A DNA stretch of 64,000 nucleotides from Bacillus sp. AFS029637 (GTDB lineage Bacteria; Bacillota; Bacilli; Bacillales; Bacillaceae_G). The position numbers were made by a program, and so were the translations under genes. The DNA is taken from positions 1 to 64,000 of the forward strand of contig NZ_NUPZ01000015.1 of the NCBI RefSeq assembly GCF_002584985.1. Direction: 5' to 3'. The notes below the pieces were generated by a model that saw nothing but the letters and a program-made list of their open reading frames with translations, was not told the origin of the DNA and searched no databases. This document shows positions 1 to 9,126 of the stretch, in pieces (positions within the stretch are counted from its first letter, which is position 1; every line of letters starts with the position of its first letter).

Positions 1-1569
1 TTCTTCTGTTGTTTCTTCTTTACCTTGCTCTTCTACTTCTGTTGCTTCATGGATCTTTACATTTGTAATATCATATCCATTAACTTTCGACTGATATCCC
101 GATACAGGTTGTTCTTTCACTTCATACTTATGAGCTTTTCCTTCAATATCAACTGCTGGTAAATTTTCAAACTCATATTTCCAACCATTTGCCGCAGTAA
201 CTTCTTTCGTTGCAATAACTTTACCATTTTGCAGTAAATCTACTTTAATGTTTTCTGGACGATCGTTTACTTTGTCGTCTTTCCACGTTTTCGTTCCTAT
301 AACAGATGTAGTTTTTAACTTATTTGGGATCATAAGTTTTATTCCGTTTACATCATCCTTCTTAATTGTGAAAGGAATTTTGGCTTTCGGATCAAACTCT
401 ACGTAGTTCGGGGCAGAAATTTCTTGCACATAGTAATTGCCTGGAGTAAGATTCGGAGCTTCAACTATTCCTTCTTCATTTGTTGTATAAGTGCCACCAA
501 TTTTCTGTCCTGACTCTGTATACAATTCAAAAGAAACACCTGGGATAACTTTCCCTTCGTTTCCTTCAATATGCTTAACAATTTGCAGCGTTCCTTTCGC
601 AGGTAAATCCCCTTCAGCTCCGCCGCCAAATGATATATTTTCAACCTTTACACTATTAGATTCTGAAATAGGTTTCTCATATAAAATTTGATAATCAAGT
701 TTATAGTCATTCTGTAAATGTTTTAACTTCTTCCCACTATCAGTAATAGTTGACGTGTAGAAAACAGTAAAGGAATTAGCGTTCCCCATATGTCTATAAA
801 TTACAACTTCAAATGAATTATCACCAGTAAACTTAATATATCCATAACCTCGCTGTTGAAATTGCTCAAGAGACAAAGATTCTTTATTATTAATAGTTAT
901 CTTAAAACTATCTTTATTAAGCATTTGTCCTTCTTGTAAAGTATCTTTCAAAACAATATTGTCATGTAAATATTGTTTCTTTAAATTGAAATTTAAAAAC
1001 CAACGTACTTCATCACTTTTGTTTGGCTGAATATCACCAGCTTTATAGAAAAAGATTCCCGGTTCTGTACCTCCACCTTTCGGGTGTGTAACACTTACCG
1101 TTTGTTTTTCTAAATTTGTTCCTAAATTCGTTTGTACATCTTTCGTTTTTCCTGATTCTACATTCGTACCTTGAACAGTGAAATTAAAGTTCCCTCGAAT
1201 ATTTTCAAGCTTCTCTACTGTATCGTTAAATGTACAAACTACATTATTTGTATTAATCTGACACGTACCAAAAACACGTCCTGATTCATCCTTTAATGCA
1301 ATCGTGCCACTATAGCCCATTAATTCTGGAGGAAGCGATAGTGTTAATGTGTCCCCTGACTTCATTTTCTTTCCAGGTTTTTCACTAAAGTTTACATGTA
1401 TACTAGTCTTTTCCCCATAATTTAATTTTGTTTTTTCAAATGTAAAACTATCAACAAATCCTGCCGTGTTTAACTCTTGAGCATGCCCTATGATAGGCAG
1501 AAAAACCTGCCCAATTATAACGGTAAAAATAAAACAAATTACAGATATTCTTTTTAAATATGTACTCAT
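1..1569 (-). CDS. Cna-type collagen-binding adhesin, 5' part (runs off the left edge)
   Basis: The first 523 codons are visible; the 3' end lies outside the window. The start is ATG at 1569 behind a GGAGG site. A signal peptide ends near residue 30 (GHA-QEL). An Ig-like N-terminal adhesin region follows. A segment at about residues 170-290 (VRWFLNFN..., LKDTLQEGQ) resembles the collagen-binding A region of Staphylococcus Cna. From about residue 320 come a SpaA/prealbumin-like domain (TNEEGIVEAPNLTPGNYYVQE) and a Cna-B repeat (TKTWKDD ... YEVKEQ). These folds usually form Lys-Asn isopeptide bonds. Such proteins normally end in an LPXTG sorting signal, which cannot be seen here. Predicted role: sortase-anchored surface adhesin; the ligand is inferred from family only. 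Confidence 0.85.
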   Translation of the reverse strand, partial: MSTYLKRISVICFIFTVIIGQVFLPIIGHAQELNTAGFVDSFTFEKTKLNYGEKTSIHVNFSEKPGKKMKSGDTLTLSLPPELMGYSGTIALKDESGRVFGTCQINTNNVVCTFNDTVEKLENIRGNFNFTVQGTNVESGKTKDVQTNLGTNLEKQTVSVTHPKGGGTEPGIFFYKAGDIQPNKSDEVRWFLNFNLKKQYLHDNIVLKDTLQEGQMLNKDSFKITINNKESLSLEQFQQRGYGYIKFTGDNSFEVVIYRHMGNANSFTVFYTSTITDSGKKLKHLQNDYKLDYQILYEKPISESNSVKVENISFGGGAEGDLPAKGTLQIVKHIEGNEGKVIPGVSFELYTESGQKIGGTYTTNEEGIVEAPNLTPGNYYVQEISAPNYVEFDPKAKIPFTIKKDDVNGIKLMIPNKLKTTSVIGTKTWKDDKVNDRPENIKVDLLQNGKVIATKEVTAANGWKYEFENLPAVDIEGKAHKYEVKEQPVSGYQSKVNGYDITNVKIHEATEVEEQGKEETTEE

Positions 1570-2062
1570 AACGCCTCCAATTTTAATTGTCATTTTGTTT
1601 TGTTGTTAAATCTTCTCTACCCTAAACCACCTAAAAAAGAGTTCCGACTAAAAAATATTTGCAGCATCAAACGATCTTTAATCATGTAACATACAGCGAT
1701 AAAACAACACGATTCATTAACCATTCACTTACTTAGCCATATTATTCCGCTATACGTCTTTTTTGGGCAGCCAACAATAAATATTAATACTTATAAAAAT
1801 ATATTACAAGACTAGTTATCTAAATTATTTTTTGTTACTATGTTAGTAGTAACCATTTTTACTAGATGACTACTTTATTCATAAGGTCATCTGATGACCA
1901 ACTATCTTTCTTTTCCAATATGTCCCCAACATTCTCCCCCAATTTATTTATTCAACTCATACTAAAATATGAATATATTTCATAATCACAAAACACTTCT
2001 ATTCAAAACATAAAATAAAATGTATATATTTTTTTAACCAAACTACCTCACTTGATCATTCT
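1570..2062. other. Intergenic stretch without a recognised gene
   Basis: About 490 bases of AT-rich sequence between the adhesin start and the terminator of the acyl-CoA synthetase gene. It must hold the adhesin promoter, but no convincing -35/-10 pair was picked out. A 17-bp palindrome (TATGAATATATTTCATA, 1968-1984) is present; it resembles a PlcR box but is one base too long. Confidence 0.5.
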
Positions 2063-2066
2063 AAAA

Positions 2067-2108
2067 AAACAAGGCTATCTCTCCTTGTTAAGAAAGATAG
2101 CCTCGTTT
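2067..2108 (-). terminator. Rho-independent terminator of the acyl-CoA synthetase gene
   Basis: A 14-bp stem pairs 2067-2080 with 2095-2108 (AAACAAGGCTATCT / AGATAGCCTCGTTT), followed on the minus strand by a T tract. It lies just after the stop codon at 2131. Confidence 0.85.
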
Positions 2109-2130
2109 ATATACGTAACCACTCTACCAC

Positions 2131-3687
2131 TTACTTTTTCGCGCCTTTCAACGACTCTCTTAGTACAAATTTTTGTAATTTCCCACTCGCATTACGAGGA
2201 AGTTCATCCACAAATAAATAATGACGTGGACGTTTATAATCTGCTAATTCATCACTTTCTTTGCAATATGTTTCTAAATCAACTTCTGTTATTGTTTCAT
2301 CTTTCTTCACAACGACCGCAACAACACGCTCTCCCCATAGTTCATCTGGCTCACCAAGTACTGCAACATCTAATACACCAGGATGGCTATGAAGGAAATC
2401 TTCAATTTCACGAGGATAAATATTAACTCCGCCACTAATCACCATATCATCTACGCGATCTGCAACGAATAAATAGCCGTCTTTATCGAAGTAGCCTAAA
2501 TCACCTGAATGATACCATCCTTTATACATCGATTTTGCATTTGCTTCTTCACGGTTATGATAGCCAGCCATCATAGTTGGACCTCGTAAAATAATTTCTC
2601 CTACTTCATAAGGAGGCAATACATCATCTGGTTCTGCCGGTGCATCTTCATTCGGTTTTACAATACGAATTTCATGACTAAAACACGGCGTCCCCGCTGA
2701 ACCAGCTTTCGTAATTTGATCCTCTTCTACTAGAAATGCAACAACTGGTCCCATTTCTGTCATTCCATATATTTGAACAAGATCAATATAAAGACGTTCT
2801 TTACATTCCTTCACCAGTGCTGGTGCCATTGCAGCCCCGCCATAAACACCGATCTTCATCGAAGTTAAATCATACTGTGCTAAATCTTTTTGCAGTAACA
2901 TATTCCACATCGTCGGTGCTGCAAAGAAAGTTGTGATCTTCTCTTCTTGAATAGTATGTAATACTGTTTCTGTATCAAAATGATGTAAAATAACATTCTT
3001 TCCGCCAACTTGAATGCGCGGGATAATTCCAGCGTTTAACTCACCGCAATGATATAAAGGTGCTACTACAAGCCCAACGCTATCTCTATTATATTTTATA
3101 AAATACGTACAAATCATACTATGCTCCGCCATATCACGATGACGATGCAACACGCCTTTCGGATGACCAGTCGTACCGCTCGTATAAAGCATAGAACAAT
3201 AATCCATTTCATCGACTACAATATCTACTTGTTCAGCTGATGCTTCATTTACTTTTTCATGGTAAGAACTAGCATAGGAAGGTGTATCGTCTTCTACATA
3301 CCAAAAAGACGAATTCGGAAAATCTCGTTCAATCATAGCAACAGTTGATTCAACTGCTTTTTCAAAGACAACTACTTTCGAGGCTGCATCTTGGAGGATA
3401 TACGATAATTCTTTTGCTTTTAAGCGGAAATTAATCGGGTTAAAGATCGCCCCAATTTTCGCACAGGCTAAGTAAACGTTTACAAATTCACGACAGTTAT
3501 ATAAGTAAACAGATACACAATCTCCCTTTCTTACCCCTTCTTCTAATAGGGCGTGCGCCGTTTTATTTATTTGTTCATCCCACTGTTTATATGTCCAGCG
3601 AATATTTTTTTCCGGTTCCACTAACGCCTCTTTATTCGGATACTTACCAACAGCTAAATCGAAAATTCTCCCTATCGTCATGTACAT
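2131..3687 (-). CDS. AMP-forming acyl-CoA synthetase (long-chain fatty acid-CoA ligase family)
   Basis: A 518-aa adenylate-forming enzyme that would activate a carboxylic acid with ATP and transfer it to CoA. Family motifs are present: the phosphate-binding loop YTSGTTGHPKGV near residue 170, YGMTE near 310, the YHSGDLG hinge region near 395, the DRVDDMVISGGVNIYP motif, and the catalytic lysine in the C-terminal NASGKLQK. The length is usual for the family. The start ATG at 3687 has a GGGGGA site about 10 nt upstream; an in-frame ATG two codons later is an alternative. The gene stands alone, so substrate length (medium, long or aryl acid) cannot be inferred. Confidence 0.9.
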   Translation of the reverse strand: MYMTIGRIFDLAVGKYPNKEALVEPEKNIRWTYKQWDEQINKTAHALLEEGVRKGDCVSVYLYNCREFVNVYLACAKIGAIFNPINFRLKAKELSYILQDAASKVVVFEKAVESTVAMIERDFPNSSFWYVEDDTPSYASSYHEKVNEASAEQVDIVVDEMDYCSMLYTSGTTGHPKGVLHRHRDMAEHSMICTYFIKYNRDSVGLVVAPLYHCGELNAGIIPRIQVGGKNVILHHFDTETVLHTIQEEKITTFFAAPTMWNMLLQKDLAQYDLTSMKIGVYGGAAMAPALVKECKERLYIDLVQIYGMTEMGPVVAFLVEEDQITKAGSAGTPCFSHEIRIVKPNEDAPAEPDDVLPPYEVGEIILRGPTMMAGYHNREEANAKSMYKGWYHSGDLGYFDKDGYLFVADRVDDMVISGGVNIYPREIEDFLHSHPGVLDVAVLGEPDELWGERVVAVVVKKDETITEVDLETYCKESDELADYKRPRHYLFVDELPRNASGKLQKFVLRESLKGAKK

Positions 3688-3838
3688 GCCAACATTTTCC
3701 CCCTTTTCTCTTTCATAATTCTATCATTTCGTCTATAAGTAGACATTGTCCTCTAATAATTTGACTAATTTTTCTGATTATTATCGACATAATTTTACAA
3801 ACGACGTTACTTTTTCATCCACTTCTTGGGAAGTGAAA

Positions 3839-3909
3839 TTATATCGGCGATTTTCCGGATATATCGACCGTAACTCCATTTATATCAGCGATTTTTCGAA
3901 TATATCGAC
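3839..3909. repeat. Two imperfect copies of a ~30-bp repeat (TATATCGGCGATTTTC...ATATATCGAC)
   Basis: Copies at 3839-3869 and 3880-3909 match at about 26 of 30 positions and are spaced 41 bp apart. A weaker relative (ATTATCGACATA) lies near 3779. The repeats sit in the noncoding gap upstream of the acyl-CoA synthetase and downstream of hemZ. Their function is unknown. Confidence 0.7.
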
Positions 3910-3938
3910 TTACCGACAAAAACTGACAACATAAAGAA

Positions 3939-3965
3939 GAGACTGTTCCAAATCGGAACAGTCTC
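3939..3965 (-). terminator. Rho-independent terminator of hemZ
   Basis: A perfect 11-bp stem pairs GAGACTGTTCC (3939-3949) with GGAACAGTCTC (3955-3965), followed by a T-rich run on the minus strand, 8 nt past the hemZ stop. Confidence 0.85.
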
Positions 3966-3972
3966 CACCTCC

Positions 3973-5469
3973 TTACACAAATAGCTCTTCTAATATTTTC
4001 AGCTTATCTTCTGTATATTTCACAAAGCCATCGTTATATGATTTTGGATCTTTCGGATTCGCAAAGTGCGTAATTGCACCTGTCTTCGGATGAACGAACT
4101 TACTTGAAGCACCGCATCCAAGTCCGATAATCGATTGTACTTCTTCCATAATCACAATGTTGTAAATACTTTCTTGCGTCGGAATCGCATAACCAACGTT
4201 TTCTAAGTTACCTAAAATATTCTTTTGACGGTATAGGTAATATGGTACGTAATTATGCTTTTGCGTCCATTCTTCTGCTTCGTGCATCATCGCTGTAATT
4301 TCTTCACGACCTGCTACTTTATATTTACGTTTGTTTTGCGTCATTTCAGAAGCACGTTTAAATGATAACGTATGAACTGTTAATGACTCTGGCATTAACT
4401 TTTCAGTTTCATCTAATGTGTGCTTGAAGATTTCTAACCCTTCACCAGGAAGACCAATAATTAAGTCCATATTAATATTGTTCATTCCCATTTCACGAGC
4501 TAAATGATACTTCTCAATTGTTTCTTCTACAGTATGATGACGTCCAATTGCTTTTAGTGTTTCTTGATGGTATGACTGCGGATTAATACTAATACGGTCA
4601 ATATTCCATTTATTTAACACTTCTAACTTCGCTGGCGTAATCGTATCTGGGCGACCTGCCTCAACTGTTACTTCACGCACGTTTTCCACATCTGGGAACG
4701 CTTCATACATTTCTTCATACAGCATATCCATCTCTTCTGCTGTAATACTTGTCGGTGTACCGCCGCCGTAATAAATCGTCGTAACTTTTACACCTTTTTC
4801 TTTTAAAAACTTACCAATTTTACGAACTTCATAATGTAAACCGCCTAAGAATGAATCAACTGATCCTTGGCGTCCATTAATTGCGTAAGCCGGGAATGTA
4901 CAGTATGCACATTTCGTCGGACAAAACGGAATACCGATATAAATACTTACTTCCTCTTTCAAGCGGTATAAATCCGGAACAACCGCTAATTGGCAATCAA
5001 CAATACGCTGAAGAAGTTCAATTTTCTCTTCATGAATTAAATAGCTTTCACGAAGTTCTTGGTGCGCTTCTTCTTTTGACATACCATTTTGAAGCATTTT
5101 GTGAAGAAGTTTCGTTGGACGTACTCCTGTTAAAATACCCCAGCTTTGTTCAAGTCCCGTTAACTGCTGAAGGACAGAAAGATATACATAAGAAACAACG
5201 TGCTTCACTTGCTTCATACGCTCTTTTTCATCTGTAAAAGCAGATAAATCTTTCGCGAATGTTTCTTCATACACATTTCCAGTAGCCACATCCGTTAAAC
5301 GAGCTGATGCTTTCACATTATCTTCAATGTGAATATCTACGATAAGATTTGCTTCCTCTTGTTCAAATCCAATCGTACTATCTTCAAAAAATAAGCCGCC
5401 AATATTTTGTAGCGGACGTAAAAAACGATCATCTTGTAACGTTTTAATTGAAATTAACAACATTATCAC
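3973..5469 (-). CDS. hemZ: HemZ, oxygen-independent coproporphyrinogen III oxidase-like radical SAM protein
   Basis: About 498 aa, closely resembling B. subtilis HemZ. The radical SAM CxxxCxxC cluster motif is CPTKCAYC near residue 180, followed by YYGGGTPTS, an IEAGRPDTIT-like segment and the NPQSY and IGLPGEG segments. HemN/HemZ-family proteins act at the coproporphyrinogen stage of anaerobic haem synthesis; whether HemZ has full oxidase activity is debated. The open frame begins at a GTG overlapping the ribosome site (AAAGGTG); the ATG two codons later or the TTG next to it may be the true start. As in B. subtilis, the gene follows the YhaX-like HAD gene. Confidence 0.92.
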   Translation of the reverse strand: MIMLLISIKTLQDDRFLRPLQNIGGLFFEDSTIGFEQEEANLIVDIHIEDNVKASARLTDVATGNVYEETFAKDLSAFTDEKERMKQVKHVVSYVYLSVLQQLTGLEQSWGILTGVRPTKLLHKMLQNGMSKEEAHQELRESYLIHEEKIELLQRIVDCQLAVVPDLYRLKEEVSIYIGIPFCPTKCAYCTFPAYAINGRQGSVDSFLGGLHYEVRKIGKFLKEKGVKVTTIYYGGGTPTSITAEEMDMLYEEMYEAFPDVENVREVTVEAGRPDTITPAKLEVLNKWNIDRISINPQSYHQETLKAIGRHHTVEETIEKYHLAREMGMNNINMDLIIGLPGEGLEIFKHTLDETEKLMPESLTVHTLSFKRASEMTQNKRKYKVAGREEITAMMHEAEEWTQKHNYVPYYLYRQKNILGNLENVGYAIPTQESIYNIVIMEEVQSIIGLGCGASSKFVHPKTGAITHFANPKDPKSYNDGFVKYTEDKLKILEELFV

Positions 5470-5678
5470 CTTTTCATTTGCAAACTCTCTTTAGTTTACT
5501 TGAAGGGCGTTTATAGGTCAATACAGAAGCTTTTACCTTATTTCTACATCCTATTTACCACTTATTGAATGTTGATTCTTTACGCATATCCTCTATTATA
5601 AATGACTCTTGTTACAATTTAGAACGTATCGTAAGACATAAGCAGCTACATCTTTTAATCAAATGCTTAAACACAAAA

Positions 5679-5702
5679 AAACGTAGCCAAAAAGCTACGT
5701 TT
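5679..5702 (-). terminator. Terminator of the YhaX-like gene
   Basis: Stem AAACGTAGC / GCTACGTTT with the A run at 5675-5681 giving a T run on the minus strand, immediately after the stop at 5711. Confidence 0.8.
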
Positions 5703-5710
5703 TCCTTTTA

Positions 5711-6580
5711 TCATCTCGGTGTATTTTTATGATTTTTCAAAAACGGAAGCGGGAATTGCTTACGGAAGTGTTCTTTAATCATATACTCTACACCATTCTC
5801 ACTATTTGAACGTGTAACCCAATCTGCAGCTTTCTTTAATTCTACAGGTGCGTTCCCCATAGCTACCCCGAGTCCTACATTTTCAATTATTTCTAAGTCT
5901 TCCATACTATCCCCAATCGCCACCATTTCATTTAGCGAAATATTTAAATGCTCTCCAAGCAATTGTAATCCACGTAATTTTGATACATTTAGCGGTAAAA
6001 TCTCTACTCGTTTTGAATCACACTCCACATACTCTATATCTTTGAACGCTTTTCGGAGTGTATTTAGCCCTCTTTCTTTTTCACCGTTACTATGGAAAAT
6101 CACATCAATTTTTGGCGCTGCTACTGGATGATCACGAAGCGCATCACCTAACGAATCTACAAATTGAACTGGATAAAATAACGGATCTGCGCTTGATAAT
6201 ACAGTACGCGCAATTATGTTTGGTGTATTTCTTTCACGATTTCCTATCGAAAACCGTTCATGCGAAATACGTACGTTACAATCAAAGTGCTCTAATACTT
6301 GCACAATGTTAAACGTCTTCTCTTCGGATAATCTTCTTTGAACGTACGGCTTATCTAACGTTGCTGAAACGAAAGCACCACCATGTGTCACTAATATAGA
6401 ATCTAATTTTAACGCCTTTGCTACTTTATGAGCGGACTGAAAATTACGGCTCGTAAATAATGTAACGTATACATCTTTTCTTTTCACAAATTCAATTGTT
6501 TCGCGTAATCCTTTTGCGATTTTACCGTTGTTGTATAGTAGTGTCCCATCTATATTAAGAGCTAGTAAGCGATAAATCAT
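5711..6580 (-). CDS. yhaX: Cof-type HAD-family hydrolase, YhaX-like
   Basis: A 289-aa protein. The start is taken at 6580 because AGGGGG lies 8 nt upstream; the frame stays open further upstream without a ribosome site. The Cof fold is recognisable by the late IGDSMEDLEIIENVGLGVAMGNA block (HAD motif IV) and a conserved Lys before it. Motif I reads LALNIDGTLL, so the usual first nucleophilic Asp of DxD is Asn. That would be expected to impair phosphatase activity unless another residue substitutes. Neighbouring hemZ reproduces the B. subtilis yhaX-hemZ order, which supports the name. Confidence 0.8.
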   Translation of the reverse strand: MIYRLLALNIDGTLLYNNGKIAKGLRETIEFVKRKDVYVTLFTSRNFQSAHKVAKALKLDSILVTHGGAFVSATLDKPYVQRRLSEEKTFNIVQVLEHFDCNVRISHERFSIGNRERNTPNIIARTVLSSADPLFYPVQFVDSLGDALRDHPVAAPKIDVIFHSNGEKERGLNTLRKAFKDIEYVECDSKRVEILPLNVSKLRGLQLLGEHLNISLNEMVAIGDSMEDLEIIENVGLGVAMGNAPVELKKAADWVTRSNSENGVEYMIKEHFRKQFPLPFLKNHKNTPR

Positions 6581-6714
6581 GTCGCACTCCCCCTCTTCGC
6601 TGTTGTACTCTATCCATAATTTATGAAATAAATGTAGCAAATAGAACGAGTTAGAATTACTACTGAAAATTTGGTTTACTATATACATATACACTTAGCA
6701 AAGGAGATAGTACA

Positions 6715-7329
6715 ATGCAAGCACCACCTTCCTTTTATGAAGGCGATACGTTAAAAGTCGCAAAAAAGTTACTCGGACAAAAACTTGTACATGTTGTAGA
6801 TGGAATAAAACGAAGCGGCATCATTGTAGAAGTGGAAGCATATAAAGGACCAGATGATAAAGCCGCACATAGTTATGGCGGCAGACGAACGGATCGTACA
6901 GAAGTTATGTTTGGCGCGCCTGGGCATGCTTACGTATATTTAATTTACGGTATGTACCATTGTTTTAATGTCATTACAGCGCCAGTCGGCACCCCGCAAG
7001 GTGTTCTCATTCGTGCACTTGAGCCTGTAGATGGGCTAGAAGAAATGAAACGAGCGCGCTACAACAAAACCGACATTACAAAAGCGCAGTACAAAAATTT
7101 AACAAGCGGTCCTGGCAAGCTATGCCGTGCACTTAGCATCACTTTAGAAGAACGCGGTGTATCATTACAAAGTGATACGTTGCATATTGAATTAGTTCCA
7201 GAAGAAGAACATATGTCATCACAATATAAAATAACAGCAGGACCTCGTATAAATATTAACTATGCAGAAGAAGCTGTGCATTATCCGTGGCGATTTTATT
7301 ATGAGGGACATCCTTTTGTTTCAAAATAA
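6715..7329 (+). CDS. 3-methyladenine DNA glycosylase (AAG/MPG family)
   Basis: A 204-aa protein with the AAG/MPG fold signatures [44 protein letters not shown] (catalytic Glu in the first block) and the C-terminal GPRINI...PWRFY. It would excise alkylated purines such as 3-methyladenine and hypoxanthine in base excision repair. AAGGAGA stands 8 nt before the ATG. It is transcribed divergently from the YhaX-like gene and ends at its own terminator. It has the full family length. Confidence 0.93.
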   Translation: MQAPPSFYEGDTLKVAKKLLGQKLVHVVDGIKRSGIIVEVEAYKGPDDKAAHSYGGRRTDRTEVMFGAPGHAYVYLIYGMYHCFNVITAPVGTPQGVLIRALEPVDGLEEMKRARYNKTDITKAQYKNLTSGPGKLCRALSITLEERGVSLQSDTLHIELVPEEEHMSSQYKITAGPRININYAEEAVHYPWRFYYEGHPFVSK

Positions 7330-7336
7330 AGAAGCC

Positions 7337-7380
7337 ATCCTATAAGTCATTAAAACCAACCTTATAGGATCGTTCTTTTT
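7337..7380 (+). terminator. Terminator of the 3-methyladenine glycosylase gene
   Basis: A 10-bp stem pairs ATCCTATAAG (7337-7346) with CTTATAGGAT (7361-7370), then a T run to 7380. Confidence 0.8.
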
Positions 7381-7445
7381 CTGCATACAAAATCGTACGA
7401 CCCTATATATTTGCAAGTAATCATTTCATAATTCATTACACGTCA

Positions 7446-7477
7446 AAAACCGAAATCCAATCTTAGATTTCGGTTTT
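7446..7477. terminator. Probable bidirectional terminator hairpin
   Basis: A 12-bp stem pairs AAAACCGAAATC (7446-7457) with GATTTCGGTTTT (7466-7477), with T tracts on both strands. It would end the minus-strand transcript of the glycosyltransferase region. Confidence 0.7.
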
Positions 7478-7526
7478 GTTTCATTGCCAAATACAGTTCC
7501 TCTCCAAAGAGAAAATCTTACAAGCA

Positions 7527-7745
7527 TTATTTTTTTAATGCATTATAATCATCCAAATTAAATTTCGACATAATGAAAGTCCCTGTTGGTGGTAAAAGTT
7601 GTGAAATAGATTGTATGACATGAGGTAATTGCGCTAATAGAATGTACTGGAATTTTTGATCTGTAAATATCTCATGTAACTTGTCATACGCAACAGAGGT
7701 TGTAGGAGCTGTCCGATTTGAAAAAGCTGCTGCTTTTTCATTCAT
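7527..7745 (-). CDS. Hypothetical protein, 72 aa
   Basis: A 72-residue open frame 35 nt downstream of the glycosyltransferase gene, on the same strand and before a terminator hairpin. The ribosome site is poor (GGGGCGG directly before the ATG). The protein has no signal peptide, cysteines or recognisable motif. It has a hydrophobic middle (FQYILLAQLPHVIQSISQLLPP) and ends FNLDDYNALKK. It could be a small cotranscribed protein or a remnant of a larger gene. Function unknown. Confidence 0.4.
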   Translation of the reverse strand: MNEKAAAFSNRTAPTTSVAYDKLHEIFTDQKFQYILLAQLPHVIQSISQLLPPTGTFIMSKFNLDDYNALKK

Positions 7746-7780
7746 TTCCGCCCCAAATCATTATCTATTATTATTAAATA

Positions 7781-8860
7781 CTATTTTTTGAATACACTCT
7801 CAAAATATTTTCTATTATATTCAATGCTTGGATTATTAGGTATGAACTTTGCAGCTTCTTCATTGTGATAAATCGCCTTTTCATATTCTTTTATTCGATC
7901 ATAACAAATACATAATTGAATATGCGGCAACCACGTATGACACTCTTCCCGAACAAATGGAGAATCTTTTGGTCTTGGTCCGTCAATTGCTGCATGGTAC
8001 CAATATATTGCTTTAGAATATTCGCCTTGTTCCAAAAACACACGTCCTAAGTGACAACACAGTTCTCCTCTCGGAATGTCGTACGTAAAGGATTGTAAAC
8101 AAGAATCGATAGATTGTTTAAGATTCTCCAAGGCTAAATAACATTCGGCTCTTTTTAAACAAGCTTGAATATTATCTTCAACCCAACCCTTTCCTTCATC
8201 TAAAAATTTGGTATACCCCTGAATAGCTTTTTCATATAATCCGTGATCCTTACATTCATTTGCATAATAGTACACATCACGAGGGCTAAATTCTTTTCCA
8301 CTTTCAAGATGTTTTTCGTACATTTGTAAATTACGATTAGTGTATACTTTTACTTTTTTATGACTTACCCCAATATCACTATTTATAAGGTTTCCATACA
8401 CCTCTAAATATTCGTGAATAAATCCATGCCATTGAAAATTTCTACTTCTTTTGACTAATCGATATCTCCTTAACGAATGTGTTGGTTTTCCTTCTGCATC
8501 AAAAGCTAAGTAATAATTCATAGATACTGCATCCGTACTACGATGTAACGTATTTTTTAACTGCAAGAATTTCTTTCCATCCTCCGTAGCTATTATGTCA
8601 TCTGCGTCTAGCCAAAGAATATATTCTTTTGTAGCTTTAGAAAACGCAAAATTTCGTGCTGCTGAAAAATCTTCAATCCATTTAAAATCATATATTTTCG
8701 CATCATACTTCTGCACAATTTCTTTTGTAGCATCTGTGGAACCTGTATCTACAATAATAATTTCATCCGCAATACCTTTGATCGATTCTAAGCATCTTGC
8801 TATCGTTTGTTCCTCGTCTTTTACAATCATACATAAACTAATAGTAATGGAGTTTCCCAT
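7781..8860 (-). CDS. Family 2 glycosyltransferase with C-terminal TPR repeats (SunS-like architecture)
   Basis: About 359 aa. The start is placed at the second of two adjacent ATGs (8863/8860), 5 nt after AGGGGGG. The N-terminal GT-A domain has SLCMIVKDEEQTIARCLES, the nucleotide-binding IIVDTGSTD and the DADD metal motif (WLDADD). The C-terminal half carries TPR-like helical pairs (YEKAIQGYTKFL, GEYSKAIYWYHAAI, KEYEKAIYHNEEAAKF). This resembles the SunS/ThuS group that glycosylates peptides, but also general cell-surface transferases. No Cys-rich precursor peptide lies next to it, so a glycocin role is not supported. Acceptor unknown. Confidence 0.85.
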   Translation of the reverse strand: MGNSITISLCMIVKDEEQTIARCLESIKGIADEIIIVDTGSTDATKEIVQKYDAKIYDFKWIEDFSAARNFAFSKATKEYILWLDADDIIATEDGKKFLQLKNTLHRSTDAVSMNYYLAFDAEGKPTHSLRRYRLVKRSRNFQWHGFIHEYLEVYGNLINSDIGVSHKKVKVYTNRNLQMYEKHLESGKEFSPRDVYYYANECKDHGLYEKAIQGYTKFLDEGKGWVEDNIQACLKRAECYLALENLKQSIDSCLQSFTYDIPRGELCCHLGRVFLEQGEYSKAIYWYHAAIDGPRPKDSPFVREECHTWLPHIQLCICYDRIKEYEKAIYHNEEAAKFIPNNPSIEYNRKYFESVFKK

Positions 8861-9091
8861 CATATCCCCCCTATCCTTTTGATGTATATGTTTAGAGAGA
8901 AAATTATATTTCCTTTGCTTTACAGTTGCGTTTTCATTTGGATAGAGGAATTTTATGAGGAGATTACGCAGCAATAAAAAATGCCCTAATCACTAGACAT
9001 AGTCTAATTATCAGGAGCACTTCAAAATAGATAGCTTTATTGCACAATTCATCCACAATACGTAATAAAGTCTTTTACATACAACTAAACA

Positions 9092-9118
9092 AAAAAACGC
9101 CCCCATAAAAGGAGCGTC
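9092..9118 (-). terminator. Terminator of yheA
   Basis: Minus-strand stem ACGCTCC / GGGGCGT with one G-U pair, followed by seven T, just after the yheA stop. Confidence 0.75.
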
Positions 9119-9126
9119 TTCCACTA

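Noticed and set aside
1968..1984. Possible PlcR box (TATGAATATATTTCATA) near the adhesin gene
   Set aside because: The palindrome is 17 bp; the PlcR consensus TATGnAn4TnCATA is 16 bp and the half-sites fall out of register.
3746..3934. 62-codon plus-strand frame in the hemZ/acyl-CoA synthetase gap
   Set aside because: No ribosome site, low-complexity composition, and it is made largely of the repeated noncoding motif.
7527..8860. Glycocin-type biosynthesis locus around the SunS-like glycosyltransferase
   Set aside because: No Cys-rich precursor, ABC exporter or thiol oxidase is adjacent; the nearby 72-aa frame has no cysteine.
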